In this document: piece after piece, positions 1-7,076 of the stretch
Layout: each line of letters begins with the position of its first letter
Numbering within the stretch: the first letter of the stretch is position 1
Assembly (NCBI GenBank): GCA_020627605.1
Contig: JAHDGO010000105.1
Coordinates: forward strand, 1 to 7,076
Direction: 5' to 3'
Source: Yoonia sp.
Lineage (GTDB): Bacteria > Pseudomonadota > Alphaproteobacteria > Rhodobacterales > Rhodobacteraceae
DNA: 7,076 nucleotides
The notes under the pieces: generated by a model
Told to the model about the DNA's origin: nothing
Seen by the model: the letters and a program-made list of their open reading frames with translations, nothing else
Databases searched by the model: none
Translations under genes and position numbers: made by a program

Positions 1-1
1 G

Positions 2-1762
2 GTGCTGGCGCGCATGTCACCAGAGCGGACGCCTGCGCGGGTGCGCGTGTCACTGCATGGGGATCAGCCGTTCAGCATGTTTCGCCCCGGCGAGGTCCTG
101 ATCATGACAGGCCATCTGTCGCCGCCTGCCGGGCCTGCGGAGCCGGGTGGTTTCGACTTTCAGCGTCATGCGTGGTTTCTGCAACTTGGCGCTGTCGGTT
201 ATACCCGGACGCCGGTGCTGCGGCTGGCCACACCGGCGCGGCAAAGCCCCGCGATGCGGATATTTGCCATGCGCATGGCGATTTCCCATGCGGTGCGGGC
301 TGCGTTGCCGGGTGAGGTTGGCGGGTTCGCCGCCGCGATCATGACAGGCGACCGGTCTGGCATCGGGCAGGGCACCTTGGCTGACCTGCGGGCGGTCAAT
401 CTGGCGCATCTGCTGGCAATTTCCGGTTTGCATATGGGATTGCTGACAGGGTTCATCTTTGCGGTGGTTCGCTATGGTCTGGTGCTGCTGCCCGGCATCG
501 GTCTGCATTGGCCGGTCAAGAAGATTGCTGCCGTCTGCGCCTTGTCGGTGGGGGCATTCTATCTGGCTCTATCCGGCGGCAACGTCGCGACAGAGCGGGC
601 GTTCATCATGGTCGCCGTGATGTTTGTTGCAGTCCTTCTTGACAGGCGGGCCCTGACACTACGCGCGGTCGCCATGGCGGCAATTCTTGTGCTATTGTGG
701 CAGCCGCAGGCGCTGATGGGGCCGGGGTTTCAGATGTCATTTGCCGCCACAACGGCGCTGGTCGCGGTGTTTGGCGCATTGCGCCGCTTTGATCTGGGCC
801 GTCTGCCGCGCTGGTCGCGCCCTGTATTGTCTGTTGTCCTGTCGTCATTTGTCGCGGGGCTGGCGACCGCACCGTTTGCTGCGGCCCATTTCAACCAGAT
901 TGCCCACTACGGCCTGATCGCCAACGTGCTGAGCGTGCCTTTGATGGGGGTTTTGGTCATGCCAGCGGCAGTGCTTGCGGCCTGCCTTGCCCCGCTGGGG
1001 TTGTGGGAGATTGGTTTGTCGCTCATGCACCTCGGCCTGCGCTGGATCCTTTGGGTGGCTGGCACAGTGGCGACACAGGACGGTGCCCTCAGCCACGTGC
1101 CTGCACCGGATTGGCGGGTGCTGCCAATGCTGGCGCTGGGGCTGTTGTGGGTCGTGCTGATCAGGGGGCGGGTGCGTTTGGCCGGTCTGGCGGGTGTTCT
1201 GGCCGCAGCACTGATGTGGCAACACACCGCGCGCCCTTTGTACCTTGTCTCTGACAATGGCGCATTGGTTGGGCTGCTGGGGGACAAGGGCAGGGCGCTG
1301 TCGACCCCCACCGGCAGCAGTTTTGTTGCTGGTATCTGGCTGGAAAACGATGGTGCGCCTGTGCCGCAGGCAGAGGCAGCCGCCCGCCAAACATTCGACA
1401 CCGACGGTCGGCAAACTTGGGCAGCGCTTGGCAGCCACGACATTCTGCATGTCAGCGGTAAGACGGCACTGGCTGCCCTGCAAGGCTGCGGCGGGGCGCA
1501 TGTGCTGATCAGCAATCAGATTGACGACCTGCCACGCCCCTGTCTGGTTTACGACCTCGGGGCGCTGCGCAACACAGGTGCCCTGGCAATTGACCTGAAT
1601 GTTGCTGGCGATCTGGTCATCACCTCAGCGCGTGGGCTGGCGGGTGACAGGTTGTGGAACAGGCGTCAGGCCGCAACAGCTGCGACAGTCACATTGCCTG
1701 TGGCAGACACAAAAAGGGTCGCCGCAGCGACCCCATTGCCGGAAAATCCTGCCGATCAGTAA
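2..1762 (+). CDS. comEC: ComEC/Rec2-family DNA internalization channel protein (5' partial)
   Basis: ComEC is the inner-membrane channel that carries transforming single-stranded DNA into the cytoplasm. The 586 visible codons are open from the left edge, so the N-terminus is missing; family members in related bacteria are, from memory, about 650-750 residues, so roughly 100 may be lost. Numbering visible residues: 1-80 resemble the end of the N-terminal soluble (DUF4131-type) domain, including [11 protein letters not shown] near 48-58. Residues 105-400 are the Competence domain, with [11 protein letters not shown] (111-121), [12 protein letters not shown] (137-148), [12 protein letters not shown] (197-208) and [10 protein letters not shown] (241-250), plus about nine or ten hydrophobic segments. 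The last 180 residues are soluble but show no HxHxDH metallo-beta-lactamase motif. Its stop overlaps the convergent lexA stop by seven bases. The family call is firm; actual competence in this organism is not shown by the sequence. Confidence 0.93.
   Translation: MLARMSPERTPARVRVSLHGDQPFSMFRPGEVLIMTGHLSPPAGPAEPGGFDFQRHAWFLQLGAVGYTRTPVLRLATPARQSPAMRIFAMRMAISHAVRAALPGEVGGFAAAIMTGDRSGIGQGTLADLRAVNLAHLLAISGLHMGLLTGFIFAVVRYGLVLLPGIGLHWPVKKIAAVCALSVGAFYLALSGGNVATERAFIMVAVMFVAVLLDRRALTLRAVAMAAILVLLWQPQALMGPGFQMSFAATTALVAVFGALRRFDLGRLPRWSRPVLSVVLSSFVAGLATAPFAAAHFNQIAHYGLIANVLSVPLMGVLVMPAAVLAACLAPLGLWEIGLSLMHLGLRWILWVAGTVATQDGALSHVPAPDWRVLPMLALGLLWVVLIRGRVRLAGLAGVLAAALMWQHTARPLYLVSDNGALVGLLGDKGRALSTPTGSSFVAGIWLENDGAPVPQAEAAARQTFDTDGRQTWAALGSHDILHVSGKTALAALQGCGGAHVLISNQIDDLPRPCLVYDLGALRNTGALAIDLNVAGDLVITSARGLAGDRLWNRRQAATAATVTLPVADTKRVAAATPLPENPADQ
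1711..1733 (-). terminator. Intrinsic terminator of lexA, inside the comEC 3' end
   Basis: Read on the minus strand, GGGTCGC (1733-1727), loop TGCG and GCGACCC (1722-1716) form a perfect 7-bp GC-rich stem with a 4-base loop, followed at once by TTTTT (1715-1711). It begins 22 bases after the lexA stop codon, the expected place for a rho-independent terminator of lexA and of any transcript reading through from the trp-moa genes. On the plus strand the A-tract precedes the hairpin, so it should not terminate comEC. The same bases encode comEC residues around Lys571-Pro578. Confidence 0.82.
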
Positions 1763-2442
1763 GTGCGGATCAGCCCGACCAGACGGCCTTGCACCTTGAC
1801 CTGATCGTCGCGGAACACGCGTGTCTCATAGGCCGGGTTCGCCGCCTCTAGTGCGATGGCACCACCGTTACGGCGGAACCGTTTCAGCGTCGCCTCGTGC
1901 CCTTCGACCAGCGCCACAACGATATCGCCGTTGTCGGCCACTGTCGTCTCGCGGATCACGACGACATCGCCATCATTGATGCCTGCCTCAATCATCGAGT
2001 CGCCCCTGACCTCCAGCGCATAGTGATCTCCAGCGCCGACCATGGACTGCGGTACGGAAATATTGTGCGAGACCTCGCTGATCGCCTCAATCGGGACACC
2101 GGCGGCGATCCGACCCATCATCGGCAGATCAATCGCGCCAGCCTCAACCGGCAGGGCGGCGGCAGGTTTGTGATCGGGCTTGTCACCATCGATCACACGG
2201 GGGGTAAAGCCAGTCGTGGTTTGCATCGCATCTGGCAGTTTCACAATTTCCAAGGCCCGCGCGCGGTGCGCCAATCGCCGGATAAATCCGCGCTCCTCCA
2301 ATGCTGTGATCAACCGGTGGATTCCGGACTTCGACCGAAGATCAAGCGCCTCTTTCATCTCGTCAAAGCTGGGTGGCACGCCATCGCGCTGCACCCGCTT
2401 GTGAATGAACGTCAGAAGATCGAGTTGTTTTTTGGTCAGCAT
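1756..2442 (-). CDS. lexA: LexA, SOS-response transcriptional repressor and self-cleaving protease
   Basis: LexA represses DNA-damage genes and is inactivated by RecA-stimulated self-cleavage. From the chosen ATG (2442-2440) the protein has 228 residues. Residues 1-70 are the winged-helix DNA-binding domain, starting [13 protein letters not shown] as is typical of alphaproteobacterial LexA, with [18 protein letters not shown] at 23-40. A linker runs from about 70 to 105. The S24 peptidase domain follows: the Ala114-Gly115 cleavage bond in RIAAGVP, nucleophile Ser149 in RGDSM and general base Lys187 in ATLKRF. An in-frame ATG nine codons upstream (2469) is unlikely because it would lie upstream of the predicted transcription start, whereas the 2442 start has a good GAGGGAG ribosome site. 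The gene has its own SOS-controlled promoter and could also receive readthrough from moeA. Its stop overlaps the comEC stop. Confidence 0.97.
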   Translation of the reverse strand: MLTKKQLDLLTFIHKRVQRDGVPPSFDEMKEALDLRSKSGIHRLITALEERGFIRRLAHRARALEIVKLPDAMQTTTGFTPRVIDGDKPDHKPAAALPVEAGAIDLPMMGRIAAGVPIEAISEVSHNISVPQSMVGAGDHYALEVRGDSMIEAGINDGDVVVIRETTVADNGDIVVALVEGHEATLKRFRRNGGAIALEAANPAYETRVFRDDQVKVQGRLVGLIRTY

Positions 2443-2448
2443 GCTCTG

Positions 2449-2455
2449 CTCCCTC
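2449..2455 (-). promoter_or_regulatory. Ribosome binding site of lexA
   Basis: GAGGGAG on the minus strand lies six bases upstream of the ATG at 2442-2440. It is the clearest Shine-Dalgarno sequence in the window and supports this start over the in-frame ATG at 2469. Confidence 0.8.
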
Positions 2456-2471
2456 ATCACGTTTTGCATAT

Positions 2472-2486
2472 GTTCTATGCATGTTC
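2472..2486. promoter_or_regulatory. SOS box (LexA operator), GTTC-N7-GTTC
   Basis: The plus strand reads GTTC-TATGCAT-GTTC, an exact match to the GTTC-N7-GTTC direct-repeat LexA operator described for alphaproteobacteria such as Rhodobacter and Caulobacter. The repeat is longer than the core: ATGTTC occurs at 2470-2475 and 2481-2486, one helical turn (11 bp) apart. The box covers the -10 element and part of the spacer, so bound LexA would block RNA polymerase. By eye I found no other exact copy in the window. Confidence 0.9.
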
Positions 2487-2500
2487 CTGTTTTGTGTCAA
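2472..2500 (-). promoter_or_regulatory. Sigma70-type promoter of lexA
   Basis: On the minus strand a consensus -35 element TTGACA (2500-2495) is followed by a 17-base spacer and the -10-like hexamer TAGAAC (2477-2472), four of six matches to TATAAT. Transcription would start near 2464-2466, leaving a leader of about 22-25 bases before the lexA ATG. The position, the ideal spacing and the SOS box lying across the spacer and -10 all fit an autoregulated lexA promoter. No transcript data are available here. Confidence 0.75.
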
Positions 2501-2548
2501 CTGTGCAGGCCAAACGTCTGGCGGGTGTCGTACTGGAACGCCCCGTCG

Positions 2549-3721
2549 TCAGATATCGATAACCGTGATCCTGTCGCCAGTATCATGCGCCCCATCATGT
2601 GGCGGACGGATCGCAAGGCAGTTGGCCTGCGCAAGCACGCTCAGCAGGGCGCTGTCCTGACGGTCAAAGATCGTCACACCGTCAGGCCCGGATCGCGCGC
2701 GCATATAATGTTCACGCGGCCCATTGGGGCCGATGGGTTTGGCCAACCGTGCCAGTCTTGTAGGGGCTGCGGCAGCGCCGAGGCCCAGCATCTTGCGGAT
2801 CACCGGGGCCAGAAAGACGTGACCACAGACCATGGCAGAAACCGGATTGCCCGGCAGGCCGACCATCGCCGCATTGCCGATCCGCCCCGCCATCAGCGGT
2901 TTTCCGGGGCGCATCGCGACCTTGTAGAATGCCTGCTGCATCCCCTTGTCCTGCGCCACGGCACCGACAAGATCATGATCGCCGACAGATGCCCCGCCAA
3001 TCGTCACAATCAGATCGGCGCTTGCTGCCAGATCAAAGGCCTGCGCAAGCGACGCGGGCGTATCCCTTGCAATCGGCAACAGCCGCGGATGCGCGCCCAG
3101 ATCAGCAAGCAGTGCGGCCAGCCCATAGCTGTTAGAGGCGATAATCTGATCATCGCCGGGGCTTTCGCCCGGTTGCACGAGTTCATCCCCTGTCGCGATG
3201 ATGGCCACGACGGGGCGGCGGATGACCGGGACTTCTGCGATGTTCATGGCGGCCAGCAGCGCGATATCGGCAGGCCCCAACAGGCGGTGGGCTGACATCT
3301 GATCACCCGCTTTGAAATCAGCACCGGCGGGGCGGACATGGCCGCTGTCATTGGCGCTGTCGTCAAGGGTGATCCGGTCGCCATCGCGGGTGACATTCTC
3401 CTGAATGATCACATGATCCGTGCCATGGGGCAGTGGCGCGCCGGTGAAAATGCGCACCGCCTGATCCGGGGCGACCTGCCCATCCCAGCCATGGCCAGCG
3501 GCAGCTTCGCCAACCACGGTGTAGCTTTGGCCAGATCTGACGGTCGCCGCCTGCACCGCATAGCCATCCATGGCAGAGGCGGCAAAGGGCGGCTGATTGC
3601 GTGTGGCAGAGACAGGCGCGGCCAGCACCCGCCCGTTCGCTGCGGTCAGCGGGACAGTTTCGGCAGGCAAAGGTGCCACAAGGGCGAAAAGGGCCTCAAG
3701 TGCCTCTGCAACAGAAATCAT
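2549..3721 (-). CDS. moeA: MoeA, molybdopterin molybdotransferase
   Basis: MoeA inserts molybdate into adenylylated molybdopterin, the last common step of molybdenum cofactor synthesis in the cytoplasm. At 390 residues it is close to the usual length (about 400). Visible hallmarks are [13 protein letters not shown] (44-56, with conserved Asp52), RIFTGAPLP (90-98), the MoCF-type core [10 protein letters not shown] (176-185, Glu180), [10 protein letters not shown] (241-250) and [10 protein letters not shown] (270-279), then [11 protein letters not shown] (288-298). The C-terminal beta-barrel domain follows, ending in DRITVIDI. Its ATG overlaps the moaC stop as ATGA and has no obvious Shine-Dalgarno sequence, so translation is probably coupled to moaC. 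The next gene, lexA, is 106 bases further on with its own promoter. No fused MogA or MobB domain is present. Confidence 0.97.
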   Translation of the reverse strand: MISVAEALEALFALVAPLPAETVPLTAANGRVLAAPVSATRNQPPFAASAMDGYAVQAATVRSGQSYTVVGEAAAGHGWDGQVAPDQAVRIFTGAPLPHGTDHVIIQENVTRDGDRITLDDSANDSGHVRPAGADFKAGDQMSAHRLLGPADIALLAAMNIAEVPVIRRPVVAIIATGDELVQPGESPGDDQIIASNSYGLAALLADLGAHPRLLPIARDTPASLAQAFDLAASADLIVTIGGASVGDHDLVGAVAQDKGMQQAFYKVAMRPGKPLMAGRIGNAAMVGLPGNPVSAMVCGHVFLAPVIRKMLGLGAAAAPTRLARLAKPIGPNGPREHYMRARSGPDGVTIFDRQDSALLSVLAQANCLAIRPPHDGAHDTGDRITVIDI

Positions 3722-4194
3722 GGGTTTTCAAAGCGGCCTGATTTGCCGCCATCCTTGAAGGTCAGGCGGATGCCGCCGATCTCCATATCCTTTTGCACGG
3801 CCTTGACCATGTCATAGACGGTCAGCGCGGCGGTACTGACGGCGGTCAGTGCCTCCATCTCGACCCCGGTCTGGCCGCCGGTCTTGACCTCGGCCCTGAT
3901 CCTGATGCCCGGCAGGTCCGTGTCGGCTGTCAGATCAAGTGCCACTTTGGTGACTGGCAGCGGATGACACAGCGGGATCAGATCGGCGGTCTTCTTTGCG
4001 CCCTGAATGCCGGCGATACGGGCAATGCCCAGCACGTCGCCCTTTTTGGCGCGGCCATCGGTGATCATCGCCAGGGTCGCTGTGGTCATTCTCACAAACC
4101 CTTCGGCGATGGCGGTCCGCGCCGTCACCGGCTTGTCAGACACATCAACCATATGCGCCTGACCGTCCTTGTCGAAATGGGTCAGACCGGCCAT
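3718..4194 (-). CDS. moaC: MoaC, cyclic pyranopterin monophosphate synthase
   Basis: MoaC converts the cyclic GTP derivative made by MoaA into cyclic pyranopterin monophosphate, an early step of molybdenum cofactor synthesis. The 158-residue length is normal. Residues that can be matched to the E. coli active site sit at the same numbers: Lys51 (AKKGDVLG), His77 in LIPLCHPL (72-79), Asp128 and Lys131 in [22 protein letters not shown] (110-120) is the other family signature. The ATG shares its A with the trpC TAA stop (TAATG), and the stop overlaps the moeA start as ATGA. The partner genes moaA, moaD and moaE are not in the window. Confidence 0.97.
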   Translation of the reverse strand: MAGLTHFDKDGQAHMVDVSDKPVTARTAIAEGFVRMTTATLAMITDGRAKKGDVLGIARIAGIQGAKKTADLIPLCHPLPVTKVALDLTADTDLPGIRIRAEVKTGGQTGVEMEALTAVSTAALTVYDMVKAVQKDMEIGGIRLTFKDGGKSGRFENP

Positions 4195-5000
4195 TACATC
4201 GTGCCTACAGAAGGATTGGCCAGCAATGTGCGCGTCGCTGCCGCCACATCATCCTGCCGCATCAGGCTTTCCCCGATCAGAAAACTGCGTGCGCCGTAGC
4301 GGGCCATATCGGCAAGCTCTGCAGGTGTGTTCAGTCCGCTTTCGCAGACGATCATGCGGTCGGCAGGCACCAGTTTTGACAGGGCGCGGGTGGTGTCCAG
4401 CGTGGTTTCAAAGGTCTTGAGGTTGCGGTTGTTGATGCCCATCAGAGGAGATTTCAGATGGCAGGCGCGTTCAAGCTCTTCCGCGTCATGCACCTCTAGC
4501 AGCACGTCCATGCCCCATGTGATTGCGGCCTCTTCCAGTTCCTGTGCCTGTGTGTCGCTGACGGACGCGAGGATGATCAGGATGCAATCAGCGTGCAGCG
4601 CGCGGGCCTCTGCCACCTGATAGGTGTCATACATGAAGTCCTTGCGCAGCGCTGGCAGGTCAACGGCACTGCGCGCCGCAGTCAGATAGCTGTCGTCGCC
4701 CTGGAATGACGGGGTATCGGTCAGCACGGACAGGCAGGTCGCTCCGCCGTCCTCATATGCCTTGGCAAGCGCTGGCGGATCGAAATCGGTGCGGATCAAC
4801 CCTTTGGACGGGCTCGCCTTTTTGATCTCGGCGATTAGGCCATATCCGGTGCGCGCGGCATCCGACAGGGCATCGGCAAAGCCGCGCGGGGCAGGGGCAT
4901 TGCGCGCGCGTTCTTCCACCTCGGCCAGGCTGACCTTGGCCTTGCGGCTTGCGACCTCTTCCAGTTTGTAGGTTTTGATCTTGTGGAGGATATCGCTCAT
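4194..5000 (-). CDS. trpC: TrpC, indole-3-glycerol phosphate synthase
   Basis: TrpC closes the ring of carboxyphenylamino-deoxyribulose phosphate to give indole-3-glycerol phosphate in tryptophan synthesis. It is a stand-alone 268-residue TIM barrel, not fused to TrpF. Conserved catalytic segments are [12 protein letters not shown] (56-67, Glu58 and Lys60), [11 protein letters not shown] (118-128, Lys120), LLEVHD (167-172, Glu169), GINNRNL (188-194, Asn190), CESGL (219-223, Glu220 and Ser221) and LIGESLM (241-247). The ATG overlaps the ung stop as ATGA. The spacing of the catalytic residues agrees with the well-studied Sulfolobus enzyme. The upstream neighbour is ung rather than trpD directly, which is the notable point about its context. 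Confidence 0.97.
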   Translation of the reverse strand: MSDILHKIKTYKLEEVASRKAKVSLAEVEERARNAPAPRGFADALSDAARTGYGLIAEIKKASPSKGLIRTDFDPPALAKAYEDGGATCLSVLTDTPSFQGDDSYLTAARSAVDLPALRKDFMYDTYQVAEARALHADCILIILASVSDTQAQELEEAAITWGMDVLLEVHDAEELERACHLKSPLMGINNRNLKTFETTLDTTRALSKLVPADRMIVCESGLNTPAELADMARYGARSFLIGESLMRQDDVAAATRTLLANPSVGTM

Positions 5001-5638
5001 GGGTCCGCCCAGTTGATTGGCACTTGCCCCCGTTCAATAAGCCACTGGTTGACCTTTGAAAATGGGCCGGAGCCGAAAAACCCGCGATGCGCCGACAAGG
5101 GGGAAGGATGCGGCGATTGCAGGGTCAGGTGATGCTGGGCGAGATGTTTGGCATAGGCCTGTGCCGGTCCACCCCAAAGGATTGCCGCGCGCGGCCGGTC
5201 ATTCAGCCGTCCCAAGACCTGCGCGACCAGTTTCGACCAGCCAAGGCTCGCATGCGCCTTTGGCTGTCCGGGCGGCACGGTCAAGGCAGTGTTCAGCAGC
5301 AAGACACCCTGATCAGCCCAGTCATCCAGCGACGTCTTGCTGCGGATCCGCCCGGTGTCGTTTTGAATTTCCTTGAAGATATTGCCAAGGCTATCCAGCC
5401 TGCCGCCAAATTCATCCGGGATCGAAAACGCCAATCCATCCGCCTTGCCGGGGGTGTGGTAGGGGTCCTGGCCAAGAATAATGACACGCGTGTCCGCAGG
5501 TTGGCAGCGTTTCAACGCCGCAAAGGTCAGCGCGGGGGGCGGCAGGATCGTGTCATCCAGCTTGGTCGCGATCCCCGGCAAATCGTCTGCAAAAAAGGGC
5601 AGGGTGGCCCACTCCCCCAGCCCTGTCAGGTCAAACAT
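4997..5638 (-). CDS. ung: Ung, family 1 uracil-DNA glycosylase
   Basis: Ung removes uracil from DNA at the start of base-excision repair. Using the ATG at 5638-5636 it is 213 residues, slightly shorter than E. coli Ung (229). Family 1 motifs, numbered from this [21 protein letters not shown] (55-72) with the catalytic Asp58 and the tyrosine that excludes thymine, LLLNTALTV (113-121) with uracil-binding Asn116, and [13 protein letters not shown] (177-189) with catalytic His177 and the DNA-intercalating Leu181. A GTG immediately upstream (5641) is an alternative start. The first gives a TGATG junction with the trpD stop, the second a GTGA overlap. There is no clear ribosome site, so coupling to trpD is likely. 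The stop overlaps the trpC start. Nothing in it looks degraded, so it should be active. Confidence 0.96.
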   Translation of the reverse strand: MFDLTGLGEWATLPFFADDLPGIATKLDDTILPPPALTFAALKRCQPADTRVIILGQDPYHTPGKADGLAFSIPDEFGGRLDSLGNIFKEIQNDTGRIRSKTSLDDWADQGVLLLNTALTVPPGQPKAHASLGWSKLVAQVLGRLNDRPRAAILWGGPAQAYAKHLAQHHLTLQSPHPSPLSAHRGFFGSGPFSKVNQWLIERGQVPINWADP

Positions 5639-6654
5639 CACGCGGCTGAGGTAATGCGCGCCAGATCTGCGACCGCTTTTTTGGCCTTGCCGCTGTCGAT
5701 GCTGTCTGCGGCCATGGCAGCGCCGTCTTTGAGGTTGTCGACCTTGTCGGCCACGATCAGCGCGGCGGCGGCATTCAGCAGGACCGCATCGCGGTAGGCG
5801 CCGGCCGCACCATCCAGCAAAGCCTGCATGGCGGCGGCGTTTTCCTCTGGCGTGCCGCCAAGGATGTCGCGGAAGTTGTGTACCGGCAGGCCCGCATCCT
5901 CTGGATGGATTTCGCGCGAGGTGATCTTGCCATGCTCAAGTGCGGCCACCGCCGTCGACCCGCAGATCGTGATCTCATCGGTGCCGTCACTGCCGTGGAC
6001 CAGCCACGCTTTCTCGGTGCCCAGCTGTTGCAGGGTTTCCGCCATCGGGTGGATCAGGTCAGGGGCGAAAGCCCCGGTTAGTTGCCGTGTGACACCTGCC
6101 GGATTTGTCAGTGGTCCCAGGATGTTGAAAATCGTTTTTGATCCAAGTTCGACCCGGATCGGACCGACATGTTTCATCGCTGGATGATGCATGGGGGCCA
6201 TCATGAAACCGATGCCCGCCTCGGCGATGGCCTTTTCCACTACCTCTGGCCCGACCATCACATTGATGCCAAGCGCGCCCTGTACATCTGCCGTCCCGGA
6301 TTTCGAGGACAGGTTGCGATTGCCGTGTTTGGCCACTGGCACGCCAGCCCCGGCCACGACAAAGGCGGTCGCGGTGGAAATATTCAGCGTATGTTTGCCG
6401 TCACCGCCGGTCCCGACAATATCCATCGCGCCTTCCGGTGCTTTGACCGGCACGCAATGGGCCCGCATCACGGCGGCGGCGGCAGCGTATTCTGACACGG
6501 CCTCCCCCCGCGCCCGCAGGGCCATGAGAAACCCGCCGATCTGTGCGGGTGTCGCGGCCCCTTCAAACAGATAGCCAAAGGCCTCTTCGGCTTGCGCACG
6601 CGACAACGGCCCTTCGGAGGCCGCGTAAATCAGTGGCTTCATTGCGTCGCTCAT
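5638..6654 (-). CDS. trpD: TrpD, anthranilate phosphoribosyltransferase
   Basis: TrpD transfers phosphoribose from PRPP to anthranilate in tryptophan synthesis. At 338 residues it is the normal length for an unfused enzyme. A helical N-terminal domain (about 1-70) precedes the phosphoribosyl-binding domain with the diphosphate loop GTGGDG (81-86), NISTA (91-95), [15 protein letters not shown] (109-123), [10 protein letters not shown] (176-185) and the metal-binding DGTDEIT (223-229, Asp226 and Glu227). The ATG overlaps the trpG stop as ATGA, and AAGGTG (6665-6660) is a reasonable ribosome site five bases upstream. It is not fused to trpG, unlike the E. coli TrpGD protein. An internal Met at residue 5 is a less likely start. 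Confidence 0.97.
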   Translation of the reverse strand: MSDAMKPLIYAASEGPLSRAQAEEAFGYLFEGAATPAQIGGFLMALRARGEAVSEYAAAAAVMRAHCVPVKAPEGAMDIVGTGGDGKHTLNISTATAFVVAGAGVPVAKHGNRNLSSKSGTADVQGALGINVMVGPEVVEKAIAEAGIGFMMAPMHHPAMKHVGPIRVELGSKTIFNILGPLTNPAGVTRQLTGAFAPDLIHPMAETLQQLGTEKAWLVHGSDGTDEITICGSTAVAALEHGKITSREIHPEDAGLPVHNFRDILGGTPEENAAAMQALLDGAAGAYRDAVLLNAAAALIVADKVDNLKDGAAMAADSIDSGKAKKAVADLARITSAA

Positions 6655-7076
6655 GCCGGCACCTTTGTCATATCGAGGAAGTTTTGCAGCAGCTTGTGGC
6701 CATGCTCCGACCGGATGCTTTCGGGGTGAAACTGGACGCCATGTATGGGCAACTCGCGGTGTTGCAGGCCCATGATGGTGCCATCATCCAGCTCTGCCGT
6801 GATCTCCAGACTGTCTGGCAGGCTGTCCCGCTCTACCACCAGCGAATGATAGCGGGTTGCGTCGAAGGGGCTTGGCAGATCGGCAAACAGGCCTTTGCCG
6901 TGGTGTTTCATCACGCCCATCTTGCCATGCACAATCTCATGACAGCGGACGACCTTGCCGCCAAAGGCCTCTCCGATCGCCTGATGACCCAGACAAACGC
7001 CCATCAGAGGCATTCTTGTCTCGGCTGCGGCATGGACAAGGGCCAGACAAATACCCGCCTGTGCCGGGTCGCAGGG
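6651..7076 (-). CDS. trpG: TrpG, anthranilate synthase glutamine amidotransferase subunit (5' partial)
   Basis: TrpG hydrolyses glutamine and feeds ammonia to TrpE for anthranilate synthesis; close relatives (PabA) can also serve aminodeoxychorismate synthase. The frame is open to the right edge, giving 141 residues; a full protein is about 190-195, so about 50 N-terminal residues are outside. The visible part begins [11 protein letters not shown], the usual segment after the LSPGP loop. It then has the nucleophile Cys28 in [16 protein letters not shown] (25-40), RYHSLVV (75-81) and the other triad members His117 and Glu119 in VQFHPESI. The first Met in view (7013) is internal, not a start. 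Lying directly ahead of trpD with a 4-base overlap, it is assigned to tryptophan synthesis rather than folate. Confidence 0.95.
   Translation of the reverse strand, partial: PCDPAQAGICLALVHAAAETRMPLMGVCLGHQAIGEAFGGKVVRCHEIVHGKMGVMKHHGKGLFADLPSPFDATRYHSLVVERDSLPDSLEITAELDDGTIMGLQHRELPIHGVQFHPESIRSEHGHKLLQNFLDMTKVPA

Noticed and set aside
69..83. GTTC-like half-sites near the start of the window, and other scattered GTTC or GAAC tetramers
   Set aside because: None has a second GTTC at exactly seven bases; only the site at 2472-2486 matches the operator.
845..1515. Two overlapping minus-strand frames of about 200 codons opposite comEC
   Set aside because: Low-complexity Gln, Arg, His and Pro composition, antisense to conserved Competence-domain sequence; typical shadow frames.
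1870..1886. Possible terminator for comEC on the plus strand (ACGG-N5-CCGT then TTT)
   Set aside because: A 4-bp stem and a very short T run inside conserved lexA coding sequence; not convincing.
2519..2544. Possible terminator hairpin just after moeA (GGCG and CGCC arms)
   Set aside because: Only a 4-bp stem with a large loop and no T-tract on the minus strand; too weak to call, so readthrough from moeA into lexA remains possible.
1897..2562. 221-codon open frame on the plus strand opposite lexA
   Set aside because: Antisense to well-conserved LexA, and it covers the promoter region; no domain seen.
2405..3295. 296-codon open frame on the plus strand
   Set aside because: It runs across the lexA start, the lexA promoter and SOS box, and antisense to moeA. 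Its protein is rich in Arg, His and Cys with no recognisable domain: a shadow of a high-G+C gene.
5087..5797. 236-codon open frame on the plus strand
   Set aside because: Antisense to ung and trpD, which are both clear family members; no recognisable domain and no plausible ribosome site.

Overview
The window looks like ordinary chromosomal DNA from an alphaproteobacterium, most likely Rhodobacteraceae (roseobacter group). Three things suggest this: a fairly high G+C content (about 60% by eye), an alphaproteobacterial-type LexA with a GTTC-N7-GTTC SOS operator, and a gene order (trpG-trpD-trpC-moaC-moeA-lexA, with comEC convergent) that I recall from Rhodobacterales. The placement is inference; no database was searched.

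Layout. On the plus strand, bases 2-1762 hold the 3' part of a comEC/rec2-type DNA-uptake channel gene cut by the left edge. All other genes are on the minus strand. Read in their own direction from the right edge they are trpG (cut by the edge), trpD, ung, trpC, moaC, moeA and lexA. From trpG to moeA every junction is an overlap of 1 or 4 bases (ATGA, GTGA/TGATG, ATGA, TAATG, ATGA), so six genes read as one tightly coupled transcription and translation unit. The only non-coding stretch is the 106 bases between moeA and lexA. It carries a good sigma70-type promoter (TTGACA-N17-TAGAAC) with a perfect SOS box across its spacer and -10 element. lexA ends in a 7-base convergent overlap with comEC, and a strong hairpin plus T-tract for the minus strand sits inside the comEC 3' end.

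Function. TrpG and TrpD make phosphoribosyl-anthranilate and TrpC makes indole-3-glycerol phosphate (tryptophan pathway; trpE, trpF and trpBA are not in view). MoaC and MoeA carry out an early step and the last step of molybdenum cofactor synthesis. Ung removes uracil from DNA and is inserted between trpD and trpC with both junctions still overlapping. LexA represses the SOS regulon and evidently its own promoter. ComEC would move single-stranded DNA through the inner membrane.

I see no mobile element, CRISPR array, RNA gene or clearly new system. The points most worth a second look are ung within the trp operon, the self-regulating lexA promoter, the lexA terminator embedded in comEC, and a ComEC C-terminus without metallo-beta-lactamase motifs.
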